A DNA stretch of 7,665 bases from Candidatus Caccousia avistercoris. GTDB lineage: Bacteria > Bacillota > Clostridia > Oscillospirales > Acutalibacteraceae. Made by a program: the position numbers and the translations under genes. The notes under the pieces are model-generated. The model was not told where the DNA came from, made no database searches, and worked only from the letters and a program-made list of their open reading frames with translations. Positions 6,904 through 7,665 of this stretch are shown here, in pieces (positions within the stretch are counted from its first letter, which is position 1; every line of letters begins with the position of its first letter). The stretch spans positions 1-7,665 of the forward strand of contig DVMK01000007.1 of assembly GCA_018715025.1 (NCBI GenBank), written 5' to 3'.

Positions 6904-7602
6904 TTATTGATACAGATAATGGAGGCTTACGCTCCGGGAAAGGTAGTATTTGCTTACAGAAAGCTCGCTGCGGCCGTACCGGTTGATCAATTCCCGGATA
7001 TAGCTGAGCAGGAACCCGTTATACTTCACCTCCATCACCACCAGGTAGGGATCCCACACCGGGTACATGGGGAGGTTGGGGGAAAAAAGGTCGAAATTGC
7101 TTTCGGTGGCGATCATGTTCCGATCAAAGGTAACGCGGATTTTATTTTCCTTGGCGATGTAGGCCTTCCGCCGGTACTCTACCACCGCCCTGGGCCGGTA
7201 GCCCGCGCAGTTCATAAGGCCGTAGCACTCTGCCGCAAAGGAGGAATGCTCCTGCAGAAGGGGGGCGTAGTCCCCCGCCGCCAGCCGCCGGGCGGTTTCC
7301 CGGCTTACCCGCAGCGAGCGCTTTTTCTGGTACATGCCCTGCTTCTGCTTCATTTCCAGCACCGCGTAGCTGGCGGCGGGGTCGTACAGCCGCAGCCGGA
7401 TTTTCCGCCGGGTTTCCACCCCTTCCTCCTTTTCAAAGAAATCCTTCTCCTCCGGCGTGTCGAAGTAAAGAGAACGGATGCGGTAGCCGTGCAGGCCGTT
7501 GTTGGGATCCTGAAGAAGAATCGGATCCAGCTGGCCGCTGCACTTGTAAAATTCCTCCAGCGAAATCAAAAATTTCTTTTCCTGACGAAACACTTCCTCC
7601 AA
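6904..7602 (-). CDS. VTC-domain polyphosphate polymerase-like protein
   Basis: This 232-residue protein consists of a single VTC domain, the family of the yeast Vtc4 catalytic core, which makes inorganic polyphosphate from ATP inside a basic tunnel. Family landmarks are present in order: E8-K9-K10 near the N-terminus, the SLYFDT strand (44-49), the basic cluster R65, R66, K67, R69, R71, then E83-x-K85-x-K87 and K93-K94-R95. These are followed by R136, the YRRKAY segment (143-148), R156 with D160, the E191-V-K193 strand expected to bind metal, and S217-K218-Y219. The tunnel thus looks intact. There is no signal peptide or membrane segment, so the protein should be cytosolic. No SPX domain is fused, unlike eukaryotic VTC proteins. 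The start is the TTG at 7602, preceded by GGAGGTG; the frame is open to the window edge, but that extension encodes the terminator hairpin. It ends in TAA 18 bases before the DUF4956 gene. Polyphosphate synthesis is inferred from the family; the true substrate of bacterial members in such operons is uncertain. Confidence 0.9.
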   Translation of the reverse strand: MEEVFRQEKKFLISLEEFYKCSGQLDPILLQDPNNGLHGYRIRSLYFDTPEEKDFFEKEEGVETRRKIRLRLYDPAASYAVLEMKQKQGMYQKKRSLRVSRETARRLAAGDYAPLLQEHSSFAAECYGLMNCAGYRPRAVVEYRRKAYIAKENKIRVTFDRNMIATESNFDLFSPNLPMYPVWDPYLVVMEVKYNGFLLSYIRELINRYGRSELSVSKYYLSRSVSLHYLYQ

Positions 7603-7608
7603 ACGGTT

Positions 7609-7615
7609 CACCTCC
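7609..7615 (-). promoter_or_regulatory. Ribosome binding site that sets the TTG start of the VTC gene
   Basis: GGAGGTG on the minus strand lies six bases before the TTG codon at 7602. It is the only good Shine-Dalgarno sequence near the N-terminus. It therefore decides the start in favour of this TTG rather than the frame extension that would run through the terminator hairpin to the window edge. Confidence 0.75.
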
Positions 7616-7619
7616 AGGC

Positions 7620-7659
7620 AAATAAAAAGGCTGCACCGGTAGCGAAACCAGATGCAGCC
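7620..7659 (-). terminator. Intrinsic terminator or attenuator hairpin ahead of the operon's first gene in the window
   Basis: Read on the minus strand, the arm GGCTGCA (7659-7653) pairs perfectly with TGCAGCC (7635-7629). The stem continues inward through a G-U pair, a C-G pair, a one-base bulge and GGT/ACC, closing on a six-base loop. It is followed at once by TTTTTATTT. This is a standard Rho-independent terminator shape for minus-strand transcription; read on the plus strand it lacks a T tract. The T run ends about four bases before the ribosome binding site of the VTC gene, leaving no room for a promoter. The operon must therefore be transcribed through this hairpin, so it is either a leaky terminator of an upstream gene or a regulated attenuator (riboswitch-type or other leader). 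No riboswitch class can be named because the preceding leader lies outside the window. Confidence 0.8.
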
Positions 7660-7665
7660 AGTCAA

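Noticed and set aside
7629..7659. Assignment of the leader hairpin to a c-di-GMP or T-box riboswitch
   Set aside because: Only the terminator part is in the window. Neither the conserved core of a GEMM riboswitch nor a T-box antiterminator motif can be seen.
7603..7665. N-terminal extension of the VTC protein to the window edge
   Set aside because: The extra 21 codons encode the terminator hairpin and ribosome binding site, and the family's N-terminus matches the TTG start at 7602.

Overview
All genes in this window lie on the minus strand, so transcription runs from high to low coordinates. The six genes are packed tightly. Gaps between them are 18, 12, 40 and 18 bases, and the last pair overlaps by 4. 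No gene-free stretch approaches 300 bases. The moderately high G+C (by eye, mid-to-high fifties percent), strong AGGAGG-type ribosome binding sites and the protein families present suggest a Gram-positive clostridial bacterium, perhaps an Oscillospiraceae- or Lachnospiraceae-like gut organism. This placement is inferred; the window contains no rRNA or other marker gene.

In transcription order, the window begins with an intrinsic-terminator-like hairpin at 7620-7659, only four bases before the ribosome binding site of the first gene. Next come: (1) a VTC-domain polyphosphate-polymerase-like protein starting at a TTG codon (7602-6904); (2) a DUF4956 membrane protein (6885-6208); (3) a membrane-anchored CotH-family kinase-like protein (6195-4744); (4) a membrane-anchored clan GH-A-like glycoside hydrolase with a C-terminal CBM9-like domain (4703-2583); (5) a membrane-anchored HEAT-repeat protein (2564-1464); and (6) a processive-type family 2 glycosyltransferase (1467-55). 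A ribosome binding site at 12-6 points to another gene starting just beyond the left edge. An 8-bp perfect inverted repeat separates genes 3 and 4.

The operon appears to join two modules. The first (VTC, DUF4956, CotH) is a gene trio known to recur in bacteria, with no settled function that I know of. The second (hydrolase, HEAT protein, synthase) looks like an exopolysaccharide machine: a membrane synthase with QxxRW motif, a small anchored partner and an extracytoplasmic glycan-active enzyme. Charges flanking the membrane segments place VTC, the DUF4956 tail, the HEAT domain and the glycosyltransferase catalytic domain in the cytoplasm, and CotH and the hydrolase outside. A working hypothesis is a cell-surface polymer system in which glycan synthesis is coupled to a phosphorylation or polyphosphate step. 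The polymer, the kinase target and the regulatory signal cannot be determined from this sequence.
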